A stretch of 64,000 nt of DNA, from contig CP110972.1 of the NCBI GenBank assembly GCA_028869255.1, positions 2,919,001 to 2,983,000 on the forward strand, given 5' to 3'. Positions within the stretch are counted from its first letter, which is position 1; the number at the start of each line of letters is the position of its first letter. The translations under genes and the position numbers were made by a program. This DNA is from Pseudomonas poae. GTDB lineage: Bacteria; Pseudomonadota; Gammaproteobacteria; Pseudomonadales; Pseudomonadaceae. Below, piece by piece: positions 1-7,563 of the stretch. Below the pieces are notes generated by a model. It worked only from the letters and a program-made list of their open reading frames with translations, was not told the DNA's origin and searched no databases.

Positions 1-674
1 TTTTCCGGCTCGACATAAATGCGCAGCGCCACGGTGCGCTCGGTCATGGTGGTGAACGTGTCTTCCACACACCACAAATCACCGGCTACCAATGCAAACA
101 GGTACGCCGGCTTCTTGAACGGGTCTTCCCAGGTCGCCCAGTGGCGGCCATCTTCACCGGGGCCGCTGGCAATCGGATTGCCGTTGGACAGCAGCACCGG
201 GTAGCTATGCTGCTCGGCGATCACCGTGGTGGTGAAGGTACTCATCACATCCGGGCGGTCGAGGTAGTAAGTGATCTTGCGGAAACCTTCGGCCTCGCAC
301 TGGGTGCAGAACATGCCGCTGGACTTGTACAAACCTTCCAGGGCGGTGTTGGTTTCCGGGTGGATGCGCACGCTGGTGTCGACCGTGAAGGTCTCGCGGG
401 TGGGGTGCAGGGTCAGGTGGCTGTCGGTCAACTGATAGTCAGCCTCCGTCAGTTCCTGATCGCCCAGATTGACGCTCAACAACTCCAGCTGCTGGCCATC
501 CAGCACCAGCGGCGGCAGTCCGGCGCCGCGCTCGGGGTTACGGCGCATCACCAGCTGCGCGTGGACCAGGCTGTGGTCCTCGAACAACTCGAAGGTCAGG
601 TGCGTCTCATCGATCAGGTAGTCCGGCGCCTGATAGTCCTTCAGGTAAATCATCTTCGGTTGTTCGGTGCGCAT
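1..674 (-). CDS. pepN: aminopeptidase N, N-terminal part (cut by window edge)
   Basis: This is the first 224 codons of an M1-family zinc aminopeptidase that removes N-terminal residues from peptides in the cytoplasm. Reading the minus strand from ATG at 674 gives MRTEQPKMIYLKDYQAPDY and then the all-beta N-terminal domain typical of PepN, including HLTFELFEDHSLVHAQLVM. The catalytic GAMEN and HExxH motifs lie beyond position 1. An AGAAGGA Shine-Dalgarno sits about 9 nt before the ATG. The DUF2797 gene ends 13 nt upstream on the same strand, so the two are probably cotranscribed. The frame stays open to the window edge; the family is normally about 885 residues. Confidence 0.9.
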   Translation of the reverse strand, partial: MRTEQPKMIYLKDYQAPDYLIDETHLTFELFEDHSLVHAQLVMRRNPERGAGLPPLVLDGQQLELLSVNLGDQELTEADYQLTDSHLTLHPTRETFTVDTSVRIHPETNTALEGLYKSSGMFCTQCEAEGFRKITYYLDRPDVMSTFTTTVIAEQHSYPVLLSNGNPIASGPGEDGRHWATWEDPFKKPAYLFALVAGDLWCVEDTFTTMTERTVALRIYVEPE

Positions 675-687
675 GGGTGGCATCCTT

Positions 688-1518
688 CTACTGATGCACG
701 GCGAGCTGGTAGGCCGTGTACTTACGAATATTGATAACGCCGGTGTCGAAGATCAGGTATTGGCCCTTGATCCCCAGCAGCGTGCCTTCGGCAATCGGGT
801 TCTTGTCCAGGTTGAAGCTGACGATCTTGGTCGGATATTGCTCTACCGGGTAACGGATTTCGATCGGTTCGATGTCGGTCACCGGTTGGATAGCCTGTAG
901 GCCAAAGCGTTCCTGCAAACTCAGCAAGCCTTCGGCGCACGACGCGAACAGCTCATCGCGCACCTGCGCAAGGTCCACCGACTGCGCATCGCTCTTGAGC
1001 AAGGCACGCCAGTTGGTCTTGTCAGCCACTTGGCTGCGGAACAGGTCTTCGACGAACCCGGACTGCTGGCGGGTCGCCACACGCATGATCGGCAGCGCCT
1101 GGCTCGCGCCCTGATCGAGCCAACGGGTCGGCAACTGGGTGGCACGGGTGATACCGACCTTGATCCCCGACGAATTGGCCAGGTACACCACATGGTCGGT
1201 CATGCAGAATTTTTCGCCCCAGCCCGGATCACGGCAGGTGCCGGCGTCGTAATGGCAACGCTCGGGACTCATGATGCACAGGTCGCACTGGGCCAGTTTG
1301 GTCATGCACGGGTAGCAATAACCCTGGCTGAAACTGGTTTTGGTCTTGCGCCCGCAATGGCTGCAATGGATGGCGCCGAGGTATTCCAGACGCACGTGGG
1401 TACCAATCAACGGGTTGACCGGCACCTCGGTGTCGCCCAGGCGAAATGCGTATTGAACGGTCGGCTCACCGAGTTGCGCCGACATTTTGCTGACTGCACC
1501 GCGACCAATTTCAATCAA
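688..1518 (-). CDS. DUF2797 family protein with Cys-rich N-terminal part
   Basis: A 276-residue protein of the DUF2797 family, function unknown. The N-terminal half carries metal-binding-like cysteine clusters: CSHC, then CYPC, CDLC and further Cys/His residues, which suggests one or two zinc sites. The middle segment (VVYLANSSGIKVGITR) resembles the start of a GIY-YIG-type fold. The start is uncertain. The frame opens with TTG at 1518, overlapping the stop of the DUF1315 gene, while an in-frame ATG at 1485 would shorten it by 11 residues. It lies between DUF1315 and pepN with almost no spacing, so it is likely part of one transcript. Confidence 0.75.
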   Translation of the reverse strand: MIEIGRGAVSKMSAQLGEPTVQYAFRLGDTEVPVNPLIGTHVRLEYLGAIHCSHCGRKTKTSFSQGYCYPCMTKLAQCDLCIMSPERCHYDAGTCRDPGWGEKFCMTDHVVYLANSSGIKVGITRATQLPTRWLDQGASQALPIMRVATRQQSGFVEDLFRSQVADKTNWRALLKSDAQSVDLAQVRDELFASCAEGLLSLQERFGLQAIQPVTDIEPIEIRYPVEQYPTKIVSFNLDKNPIAEGTLLGIKGQYLIFDTGVINIRKYTAYQLAVHQ

Positions 1519-1775
1519 TGGATCGCATCCGACTTGAACAGGATGTTCGGTACCGGCTCAGACTTCGACGCGCACTCCTGCGGGCCCATGTAGCCGGTGC
1601 GCTGGTCTTCCGGCAGGTTCTGGATTTCCCAGGCGATCACCGCTTGCAGGGACAGCTCGCGCTGCTCGGCGGTGAGCTTGCGACCATCGGACCACTTGCC
1701 GATTTCCACGGCGAGCTTGAGGCTCTCGTAGATGTCCGGGGTGATGTTTTCAATCATTTCAGCAAAAGAGGACAT
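1515..1775 (-). CDS. DUF1315 (YeaC-like) small protein
   Basis: An 86-residue protein matching the DUF1315/YeaC family, whose role is unknown. The sequence MSSFAEMIENITPDIYESLK and the later TGYMGPQECASKSEP segment are what I recognise. It has no signal peptide or membrane segment and is probably cytosolic. Its stop codon overlaps the TTG start of DUF2797 (TTGA), and the rhomboid gene ends 15 nt upstream, so it appears to be an internal gene of the nadK-to-pepN run. Confidence 0.75.
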   Translation of the reverse strand: MSSFAEMIENITPDIYESLKLAVEIGKWSDGRKLTAEQRELSLQAVIAWEIQNLPEDQRTGYMGPQECASKSEPVPNILFKSDAIH

Positions 1776-1790
1776 TAGGCTCTTCCTTTA

Positions 1791-2660
1791 TCAAATAGAG
1801 GCTTTGCGGCGGTTGTACAACCCACCCAGCAAACCCGTCAGGCAACCGATGACCAAGCCGCTCACATGAGCCGCGTTGGCGATTTCGCCGAAACCGATCA
1901 TCGAGATCAGCCCCGACATGCACAGCACCAGCCATATCAGCATCATCGCCAGCACCCCGCGAGGCAGGCGATACGCAGGGTTAGGCGACAACAATTGGAA
2001 TATCCAGCAATGCCCGAGCAGGCCATACAACACGCCGGACAAACCACCAAACAGGCTGGGGCCACCGTAAGCGTATTGAGCGTAGTTGGAGACCAGACTG
2101 AACAACAGGGTCAGGCCCAGCAGGTTGATACTGCCCTGGCGCACTTCGATGCGGCGCCCCAGTTCCCAGTACCACATGCCATTCATGGCCAGGTGCAGGA
2201 TGCCAAAGTGAATCAGCATCGGTGTGACCAGGCGCCACCACTGCCCCGAGGCCAATATTTCGGCAAACGGCGTGAACTGGATGTACTCACCCATCACCCG
2301 GAACGGCAGAAAAGTCAGCCAGCTCATGGTCTGCAGGTTTTCACCGAGCAGCGTCACCGCGCCGACAATGATGCTCGCCAGCAACACCAGGGCCGTTACC
2401 GGGCTATGGCGCACTTGCTGAGCAAAACCGGGGCGGGTAATCGGCGCCGGCTCAGGGATATCCAACTGCTGGTCCGGGTCGCCCGCGGGAAAGCGCTGGT
2501 ACAACACGCGCACGTCGTCACTGATGGTGTCGGGCACCCACAACACTTGCTCGCCCGCCTCTTCACTGACGCGATGGGGCACTTGCATGCGTTGCAGCAG
2601 TTTGACGAAACCGCCCAGGTCGACACTCAGTGGCAAACGTAATACAGCCACGGCGCTCAT
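1791..2660 (-). CDS. rhomboid family intramembrane serine protease
   Basis: A 289-residue membrane protein of the rhomboid family, GlpG-like, which cleaves transmembrane segments inside the inner membrane. About 80 N-terminal residues form a soluble domain, followed by six hydrophobic segments. The catalytic serine is in GGLSGVLYG (Ser208), the catalytic histidine in NAAHVSG (His265), and the HxxxN motif (His156, Asn160) is present, so the active site looks complete. The ATG overlaps the stop of the metallophosphoesterase gene (ATGA), which points to translational coupling. The substrate cannot be told from sequence. Confidence 0.88.
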   Translation of the reverse strand: MSAVAVLRLPLSVDLGGFVKLLQRMQVPHRVSEEAGEQVLWVPDTISDDVRVLYQRFPAGDPDQQLDIPEPAPITRPGFAQQVRHSPVTALVLLASIIVGAVTLLGENLQTMSWLTFLPFRVMGEYIQFTPFAEILASGQWWRLVTPMLIHFGILHLAMNGMWYWELGRRIEVRQGSINLLGLTLLFSLVSNYAQYAYGGPSLFGGLSGVLYGLLGHCWIFQLLSPNPAYRLPRGVLAMMLIWLVLCMSGLISMIGFGEIANAAHVSGLVIGCLTGLLGGLYNRRKASI

Positions 2661-3628
2661 AAAATTACCTCGGGCCGCTCAACGTCGACCCATACGAATT
2701 TACGTGGATCCAGCTGGGTTTCCTGGTCCAGTCGATAGGCCACCAACTTGCCGTACAGCACTGCGCTGTAATCCAGGCAGGCCAGGTTCGGGCGAATTGG
2801 CGCCGGTTTGCCACTGCGCCAGTAATGGCCGACGAACAACAGCGGCTCGTCGACGCCGTAGCGCAGCAGGGAATTTTTTTCGGTCGACGACAAGGGCGTA
2901 CGCGCCACCGGCTCCGGCAAGGCATCCGGCTGGAACACGATATCACCGTAGGTTTTCGGGTCGTCTTCCCAGAACTTGGTGCGAAAGAATGAGCGTGTCA
3001 GCCCGTCGCCACCGGTCAGCGTCAGGCCATCCGGCAGGCGCATATCGGTGCCGCGCAGCAAGCGATCGAAGGCGTTGCAGGCAAAACTGCCCGGCACGGC
3101 GGCGGCCTGCAGGAAGTGCTGGTCGATGCAGCCGTCCGGGAACGTGGCGCGCAGCGGCTGGATAAAGCCGTCGTCCCAGCACGCGTGCACCACGCGGAAC
3201 CGCCCGGCGTCGACAAACAGTGGCATGTCGTAGAACCAGCCGAGAAAGTCGTGCCAATCGGCCGGGTGGTGCTCGAACTGGGTCAGGGTTTCCTGGATCA
3301 ATCGCGCATGCCGTGGGTTGTGCTCGCGCACGAACTGCTTGCCACTGCCTGGCGGCGCCGGTGTGCTCCAGCCCAGCGCATTGAACTCATGGTTACCCAT
3401 GATGCACAGCGCCTGGCCAGCCTCAGTCATGTCGTGGACGATATGCAGCGCCTCGCGAATGCGCGGGCCCCGGTCGATGATATCGCCCAGGAACACCGCC
3501 ATCCGCGACGGATGGCGCCAGGTGCCACCCTGCTTGTGGTAGCCCAACTGGTCGAGCAAGTGCTCAAGGGTATGAGCGCAACCGTGCACGTCACCAATCA
3601 GGTCGTAGCTACGCGCGGGATCGAGCAT
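2657..3628 (-). CDS. calcineurin-like metallophosphoesterase
   Basis: A 323-residue metallophosphoesterase of the serine/threonine phosphatase-like class. The three metal-binding motifs are visible near the N-terminus: GDVHG, GDIIDRGP and GNHE, with later histidines (VVHAC, FVGHYW) completing a two-metal centre. The family dephosphorylates proteins or small phosphoesters; the substrate is unknown. The ATG at 3628 shares one base with the nadK stop (TGATG), so it should be translationally coupled to nadK. A longer in-frame reading upstream exists but lies inside nadK and lacks family similarity. Confidence 0.85.
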   Translation of the reverse strand: MLDPARSYDLIGDVHGCAHTLEHLLDQLGYHKQGGTWRHPSRMAVFLGDIIDRGPRIREALHIVHDMTEAGQALCIMGNHEFNALGWSTPAPPGSGKQFVREHNPRHARLIQETLTQFEHHPADWHDFLGWFYDMPLFVDAGRFRVVHACWDDGFIQPLRATFPDGCIDQHFLQAAAVPGSFACNAFDRLLRGTDMRLPDGLTLTGGDGLTRSFFRTKFWEDDPKTYGDIVFQPDALPEPVARTPLSSTEKNSLLRYGVDEPLLFVGHYWRSGKPAPIRPNLACLDYSAVLYGKLVAYRLDQETQLDPRKFVWVDVERPEVIL

Positions 3629-4518
3629 CAGTCGCCTCCACCCCCCAAGCGGCTGCCCCAGCCCAACTTGGTGCGGCACACTTCGTAGTAGTTGTGGTCC
3701 AGCGGGTGGATCAACCGTAACTTCTGCGCCTTCTTGCTCACGGTGATGGTGTCACCGGGGGCGCAGGTGAAATGGTTCTGCCCGTCACAGGAGACTTGCG
3801 GGTAGATCTGCATGTCTTTGGACACCACGATTTTCAGCTCACTGTTGCCATCGACCACAATCGGCCGGCTGGACAACATATGGGGGTACATCGGCACGAT
3901 CACAATGGCATCCAGCTTGGGGTGCATGATCGGCCCGCCGGCCGACAGCGCATAGGCGGTGGAACCGGTGGGCGTGGCGACGATCAGGCCATCGGCCTTC
4001 TGGCTGCACACGAACTGGCCGTCGATATACAGCTCGAACTCGATCATCCGCGTGGACTTGCCGGGGTGCAGCACCACGTCGTTGAGCGCATCACCCTGGC
4101 CGATGGCTTCGCCGTGACGGCGCACTTCGGCTTGCAGCAGGAAGCGGTTCTCCACCAGGTAATGGCCGTCGAGCACCTTGGCCACTTCGACTTCCAGCTC
4201 ATCCGGGCGGATATCGGTGAGAAACCCCAGGCTGCCCCGGTTGATCCCCAGCACCGGCACGTTATGCCGCGCCAGGGCACGGGCCGCGCCAAGCAGGCTG
4301 CCGTCGCCGCCGACCACGATGACCATGTCGCAGACTTCGCCAAGCATCTTGCGCGACGAGGTTTGCAGGCCGTGGCCCGGCAGGATTTCAGCGATGGTGT
4401 CTTCGAGGATCACATGCAGGTGGCGTTCCAGCAGGAACTTCTTCAGCCGGCGGACGGTGTCCAACACCTGGGTACTGCCCAGGCGACCGATAATGCCGAT
4501 ATTGCGAAATTGCTCCAT
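3628..4518 (-). CDS. nadK: NAD kinase
   Basis: NAD kinase (296 residues) phosphorylates NAD to NADP in the cytoplasm, usually with ATP or polyphosphate. The glycine-rich GGDG motif is at residues 70-73 within VVVGGDGSLLGAAR, the conserved NDVVLH is at 148-153, and TPTGSTAYALSAGGP follows. Length and motifs fit the bacterial family. I chose ATG at 4518 (MEQFRNIGIIGR) because homologues start there; an upstream in-frame start at 4548 adds ten unlike residues. It is the first gene of the minus-strand cluster. A plausible sigma-70 promoter (TTGCCT, 16 bp, CATAAT) lies upstream in the gap before the divergent DUF1853 gene. Confidence 0.95.
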   Translation of the reverse strand: MEQFRNIGIIGRLGSTQVLDTVRRLKKFLLERHLHVILEDTIAEILPGHGLQTSSRKMLGEVCDMVIVVGGDGSLLGAARALARHNVPVLGINRGSLGFLTDIRPDELEVEVAKVLDGHYLVENRFLLQAEVRRHGEAIGQGDALNDVVLHPGKSTRMIEFELYIDGQFVCSQKADGLIVATPTGSTAYALSAGGPIMHPKLDAIVIVPMYPHMLSSRPIVVDGNSELKIVVSKDMQIYPQVSCDGQNHFTCAPGDTITVSKKAQKLRLIHPLDHNYYEVCRTKLGWGSRLGGGGD

Positions 4519-4664
4519 GGGGCTCCTGCGGGATTTGGGGTGTGGCAAAAAAAGAACGATTATGGGCGAAAGGCCGTCTCAGGCAAAATCCTTTGTCGCC
4601 GTGAAGCCTTGATGACAACGGTTCTCAGCCACCTGCCGCCTGCGTAAGAGGCTATGCTCGGACC

Positions 4665-5612
4665 ATGACGCCATTCCCAGACCTGCACAACCTGCCTCGC
4701 CAATTACGCCACCCCGAGGTGCGCGACCTGGCGTGGGTGATGCTCGCCCCGCCGATGCTCGCCCAGACGCCCTGGCCGCAACGCCACCCGCTGGCCGGCA
4801 GTGATTGGGTGCAGGCGCCGCACCTGCTTGAACACTGGCTGCGCACACTCGATCACGACAGCAGCGCCTTGCAGCACTGGCTGAGCCTGTCGCGCACCCG
4901 GCGCCTGGGCCTGTACTACGAACGCCTGTGGCAGTTCGCCGTGCAGCATGCGCCGGGCGTGGAACTGCTGGCGGCCAACCTGCCGATCCGGCGCGCCGGG
5001 CATACCCTGGGCGAGCTGGATATGCTGCTGCGCGACCGCGATGGCGTGCACCACTTGGAACTGGCGATCAAGCTCTACCTCGGCCCGCAGCACGGCAACG
5101 GCCAGGACGCCGCGCAATGGCTGGGCCCCGGCTGCCATGACCGGCTGGACCGCAAGCTGGCGCACCTGGCCCAGCATCAACTGCCGATTTCGGCGCGGCC
5201 GGAGAGCCGTGAAGTGTTGGCCGCGCTGGATATCCAGCAGTTTGACGCGCATTTGTGGCTCGGCGGCTATTTGCTCTACCCCTGGCCGGGCCTAGCTGAA
5301 TCGCCCCATGGCGCGCATCCGCAGCATTTGCGTGGGCGCTGGTTGCATCAGCGCGATTGGCCGGACTTCGTAAGCGCCAGTCTGCCCGGCCGCTGGCAAC
5401 CGCTGCCCCGGCATGCCTGGCTCGCGCCCGCGCACTACCTGGCGGATGAGGTGTGGAGTGAGGAGCAAATGCAAGGCTGGCTCGCGGACCTGGAGCCGAT
5501 GGCACCGGCGCAGCTCTTGGTGCGCCTGGTTCAAGTCGGCGAGGATTGGGAGGAAGCCGAGCGGCTGTTTCTGGTGGCGGACCTTTGGCCGAATGTGCCG
5601 GGGGCGGGCTGA
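4665..5612 (+). CDS. DUF1853 family protein
   Basis: A 315-residue protein of the DUF1853 family, conserved in gammaproteobacteria and of unknown function. The pattern [11 protein letters not shown], followed by [18 protein letters not shown] and [11 protein letters not shown], resembles a PD-(D/E)xK nuclease-like core (ELD ... ELAIK), so a nucleic-acid-related role is possible but unproven. No signal peptide or membrane segment is seen. It is divergent from nadK and convergent with chlD; a REP palindrome separates its end from the chlD end. Confidence 0.8.
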   Translation: MTPFPDLHNLPRQLRHPEVRDLAWVMLAPPMLAQTPWPQRHPLAGSDWVQAPHLLEHWLRTLDHDSSALQHWLSLSRTRRLGLYYERLWQFAVQHAPGVELLAANLPIRRAGHTLGELDMLLRDRDGVHHLELAIKLYLGPQHGNGQDAAQWLGPGCHDRLDRKLAHLAQHQLPISARPESREVLAALDIQQFDAHLWLGGYLLYPWPGLAESPHGAHPQHLRGRWLHQRDWPDFVSASLPGRWQPLPRHAWLAPAHYLADEVWSEEQMQGWLADLEPMAPAQLLVRLVQVGEDWEEAERLFLVADLWPNVPGAG

Positions 5613-5639
5613 GTTTTTCGGGGTGGGTTGAAGGGCCTC

Positions 5640-5704
5640 ATCGCAGGCAAGCCAGCTCCCACAGATTGAGCGCATTCCCCTGTGGGAGCTGGCTTGCCTG
5701 CGAT
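5640..5704. repeat. REP palindrome pair, GCAGGCAAGCCAGCTCCCAC type
   Basis: Two inverted copies of the pseudomonad REP unit (CCAGCTCCCACA and TGTGGGAGCTGG, each extended to 24 nt) face each other around a 17-nt spacer, in the gap between the convergent DUF1853 and chlD genes. The transcript could fold into a long hairpin able to end or stabilise both messages. Confidence 0.85.
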
Positions 5705-5708
5705 AGCG

Positions 5709-7363
5709 CTACACATCATCAATATGCCGATAATCCAGCTGCAACCCAGCCGCCAGCTCCCGAGCCCGCCCCAGCCGGATCGGCCCACGTTCAATATCCA
5801 CCAACATCCCCGGGCATTCCAGCAACGGCAACCCGGCAATCGCCTTGAGCCGCCCATCCGTGATCACCAGCAACCTCTGTTGCTCGGCGGGATAGCGTTT
5901 GCGCCGCGCCGCCAGCCATTGCCCAGCCTCGGCCAGCGCCGCCAGCAACGGCGTGCCGCCGCCAGCGCCTAACTGCTGCAACCAACCCGCCAGGCTTTTC
6001 GCCGCCTTCAAGCCCTGCACCTGCCACGTCGGCGACTGCCCACTGGCCGTCAGCAACGCCATGCGCGCCCGCTGTCGGTAAGCATCATCAAACAGCTGGG
6101 CCAATAACCCTTTGGCATCGGTCAAGGCACGATGGCGCCGGGTGGAGGCTGACGCGTCGACAATCACCAGCCATAACTCATGGGCCGACTGGCTGCGCAG
6201 TTGGTAGCGCAGATCCTCGCGGGTTTGCGGCCGCCCACCGAGCAAGGTGCCCGGCCAATTGACCGCGCCCTGCTTAGCGCTGCGCGCCTTGCCCTGCCTG
6301 CCGCTGTTGAGTCGCCCCGCCTTGGGGCAGGCATCCGCCCCCGCGTCAGGTCGGGGGCGAATGCCTAGGGCTTTTTTGGCCAGGCGGGCACGTCGCGGCG
6401 GGCGCCCGTGGGTAAGGCCGGTGCGGGCATATCACCCCACTGGCCCTGGCCAGGCGAAGTGTCCGAGGGGGTCGGGGCCTGGCCCTGATTCGGCGGGCTG
6501 GCCGGCGGCGCTTGCTCCTGACGGCGATGACGCAAGGCAAATTCCGCAACCGCGTCGATGTCTTCCTCGGCAATCGCGCTGGCACCACGCCAGGCAGCAT
6601 GCGCCCGGGCACCGCGCAGCCACACCAGGTCGGCGCGCAAGCCATCGACACCGGCGGCAAAGCAGCGCTCGGTAATCTGTGCCAAGGCCCGATCATCCAA
6701 TTCGATGTCAGCCAGCCGCGCTCGCGCCTCGGTGCAGCGCTCGCGCAACGCCGCCTGTGGCTCGGCCCACTGCGCACAGAACGCTGCCGGGTCGCTGTCG
6801 AAATCCAGGCGCCGCCGGATAATCTGCCCACGCTCGGCCGGCAGCGTCTGCCCGCTCAGCGCCACATTAAAGCCAAAACGGTCGAGCAACTGCGGGCGCA
6901 ACTCGCCCTCTTCCGGGTTCATGGTGCCGATCAGCACAAAGCGCGCCGAATGCCGACGGGAAATGCCGTCGCGCTCGATCAGGTTGGTGCCGCTGGCGGC
7001 GACGTCGAGCAACAGGTCCACCAAATGGTCCGGCAGCAAATTGACTTCATCGACATACAGCACGCCGCCATCCGCCTTGGCCAGCACCCCCGGCGAGAAC
7101 TGCGCCCGGCCCTCGCCCAGCGCGGCGTCCAGGTCCAGGGTGCCCACCAGGCGCTCTTCGGTGGCGCCCAACGGCAAGGTAACAAACTGACCGCTGGCCA
7201 GCAGGTCCGCCAGGCCGCGTGCCAGGGTCGACTTGGCCATGCCTCGCGGGCCTTCGATCAGCACACCGCCGATCTTCGGGTCGATGGCAGTCAGGCACAG
7301 CGCCAGTTTCAAAGCGTCGGCACCCACCACGGCGGACAGCGGGAAATGTGGGGTATCAGTCAT
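5709..7363 (-). CDS. chlD: chlD: cobalt/magnesium chelatase medium subunit, made by -1 ribosomal frameshifting
   Basis: Full-length product of 551 residues if the ribosome slips -1 at 6371-6377. In order: an AAA+ ATPase domain (residues 1 to ~260, Walker A GPRGMAKST at 38-46, Walker B GVLYVDE near 100-106), a Pro/Gln-rich linker around residues 285-335, then a von Willebrand A domain with MIDAS motif DASAS. This is the ChlD/BchD layout. With CobN as the large subunit it would insert cobalt during aerobic cobalamin synthesis. The VWA frame has no ATG near its upstream end but stays open back to the slippery site, so it is best read as the continuation of the ATPase frame. It lies downstream of cobN, separated by a REP palindrome. 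Confidence 0.85.
6330..6377 (-). promoter_or_regulatory. programmed -1 frameshift signal (slippery heptamer plus hairpin) in chlD
   Basis: On the minus strand, A_AAA_AAG occupies 6377-6371 in the correct phase (CCA AAA AAG CCC TAG). After a 5-nt spacer comes a 14-bp stem: arm 6365-6352, 8-nt loop 6351-6344, arm 6343-6330, fully paired with one G-U. The same heptamer is used by E. coli dnaX. I do not see a strong Shine-Dalgarno-like stimulator upstream. Confidence 0.85.
6365..7363 (-). CDS. ChlI-like small chelatase subunit: frame-0 product of the chlD gene
   Basis: Reading frame 0 from ATG 7363 ends at TAG 6365-6367 and gives 332 residues: the AAA+ ATPase module and Pro-rich linker without the VWA domain. 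This matches the size of a ChlI/BchI small subunit. The stop lies one codon after the slippery A_AAA_AAG. Ribosomes that do not slip therefore make this protein, and those that slip make full ChlD. No separate chlI or cobS gene is seen nearby. An upstream extension of the frame (to 7633) crosses the REP element and is not credible. The residue choice MTDTPHFPLSAVVGADALK follows family starts. Confidence 0.8.
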   Translation of the reverse strand: MTDTPHFPLSAVVGADALKLALCLTAIDPKIGGVLIEGPRGMAKSTLARGLADLLASGQFVTLPLGATEERLVGTLDLDAALGEGRAQFSPGVLAKADGGVLYVDEVNLLPDHLVDLLLDVAASGTNLIERDGISRRHSARFVLIGTMNPEEGELRPQLLDRFGFNVALSGQTLPAERGQIIRRRLDFDSDPAAFCAQWAEPQAALRERCTEARARLADIELDDRALAQITERCFAAGVDGLRADLVWLRGARAHAAWRGASAIAEEDIDAVAEFALRHRRQEQAPPASPPNQGQAPTPSDTSPGQGQWGDMPAPALPTGARRDVPAWPKKP

Positions 7364-7390
7364 CCAGGTTCTCTTCAAATTATTCCGTAC

Positions 7391-7521
7391 GTGGCGAGCG
7401 GGCTTGCCCGCGTTGGGCTGCGAAGCGGCCCCTATGAAGCTAAACGTATACTTTCTGAAAAATCGTAGTGTAGGGTTTTGGGGCTGCTGCGCAGCCCAAC
7501 GCAGGCAAGCCCGCTCGCCAC
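7391..7521. repeat. REP-type inverted pair, GTGGCGAGCGGGCTTG type, between cobN and chlD
   Basis: Inverted copies of a REP variant (GTGGCGAGCGGGCTTGCC and its complement) are joined by an inner inverted segment (GTTGGGCTGCGAAGCGGCCCC versus GGGGCTGCTGCGCAGCCCAAC). The unit sits in the 200-nt gap between the stop of cobN and the start of chlD. A partial third copy follows to about 7540. The same subtype recurs at 62223-62355. Confidence 0.8.
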
Positions 7522-7563
7522 AGTAAGCCCGTTTGCCACAACAGGCCGCGTGCCGTGCGCCTA

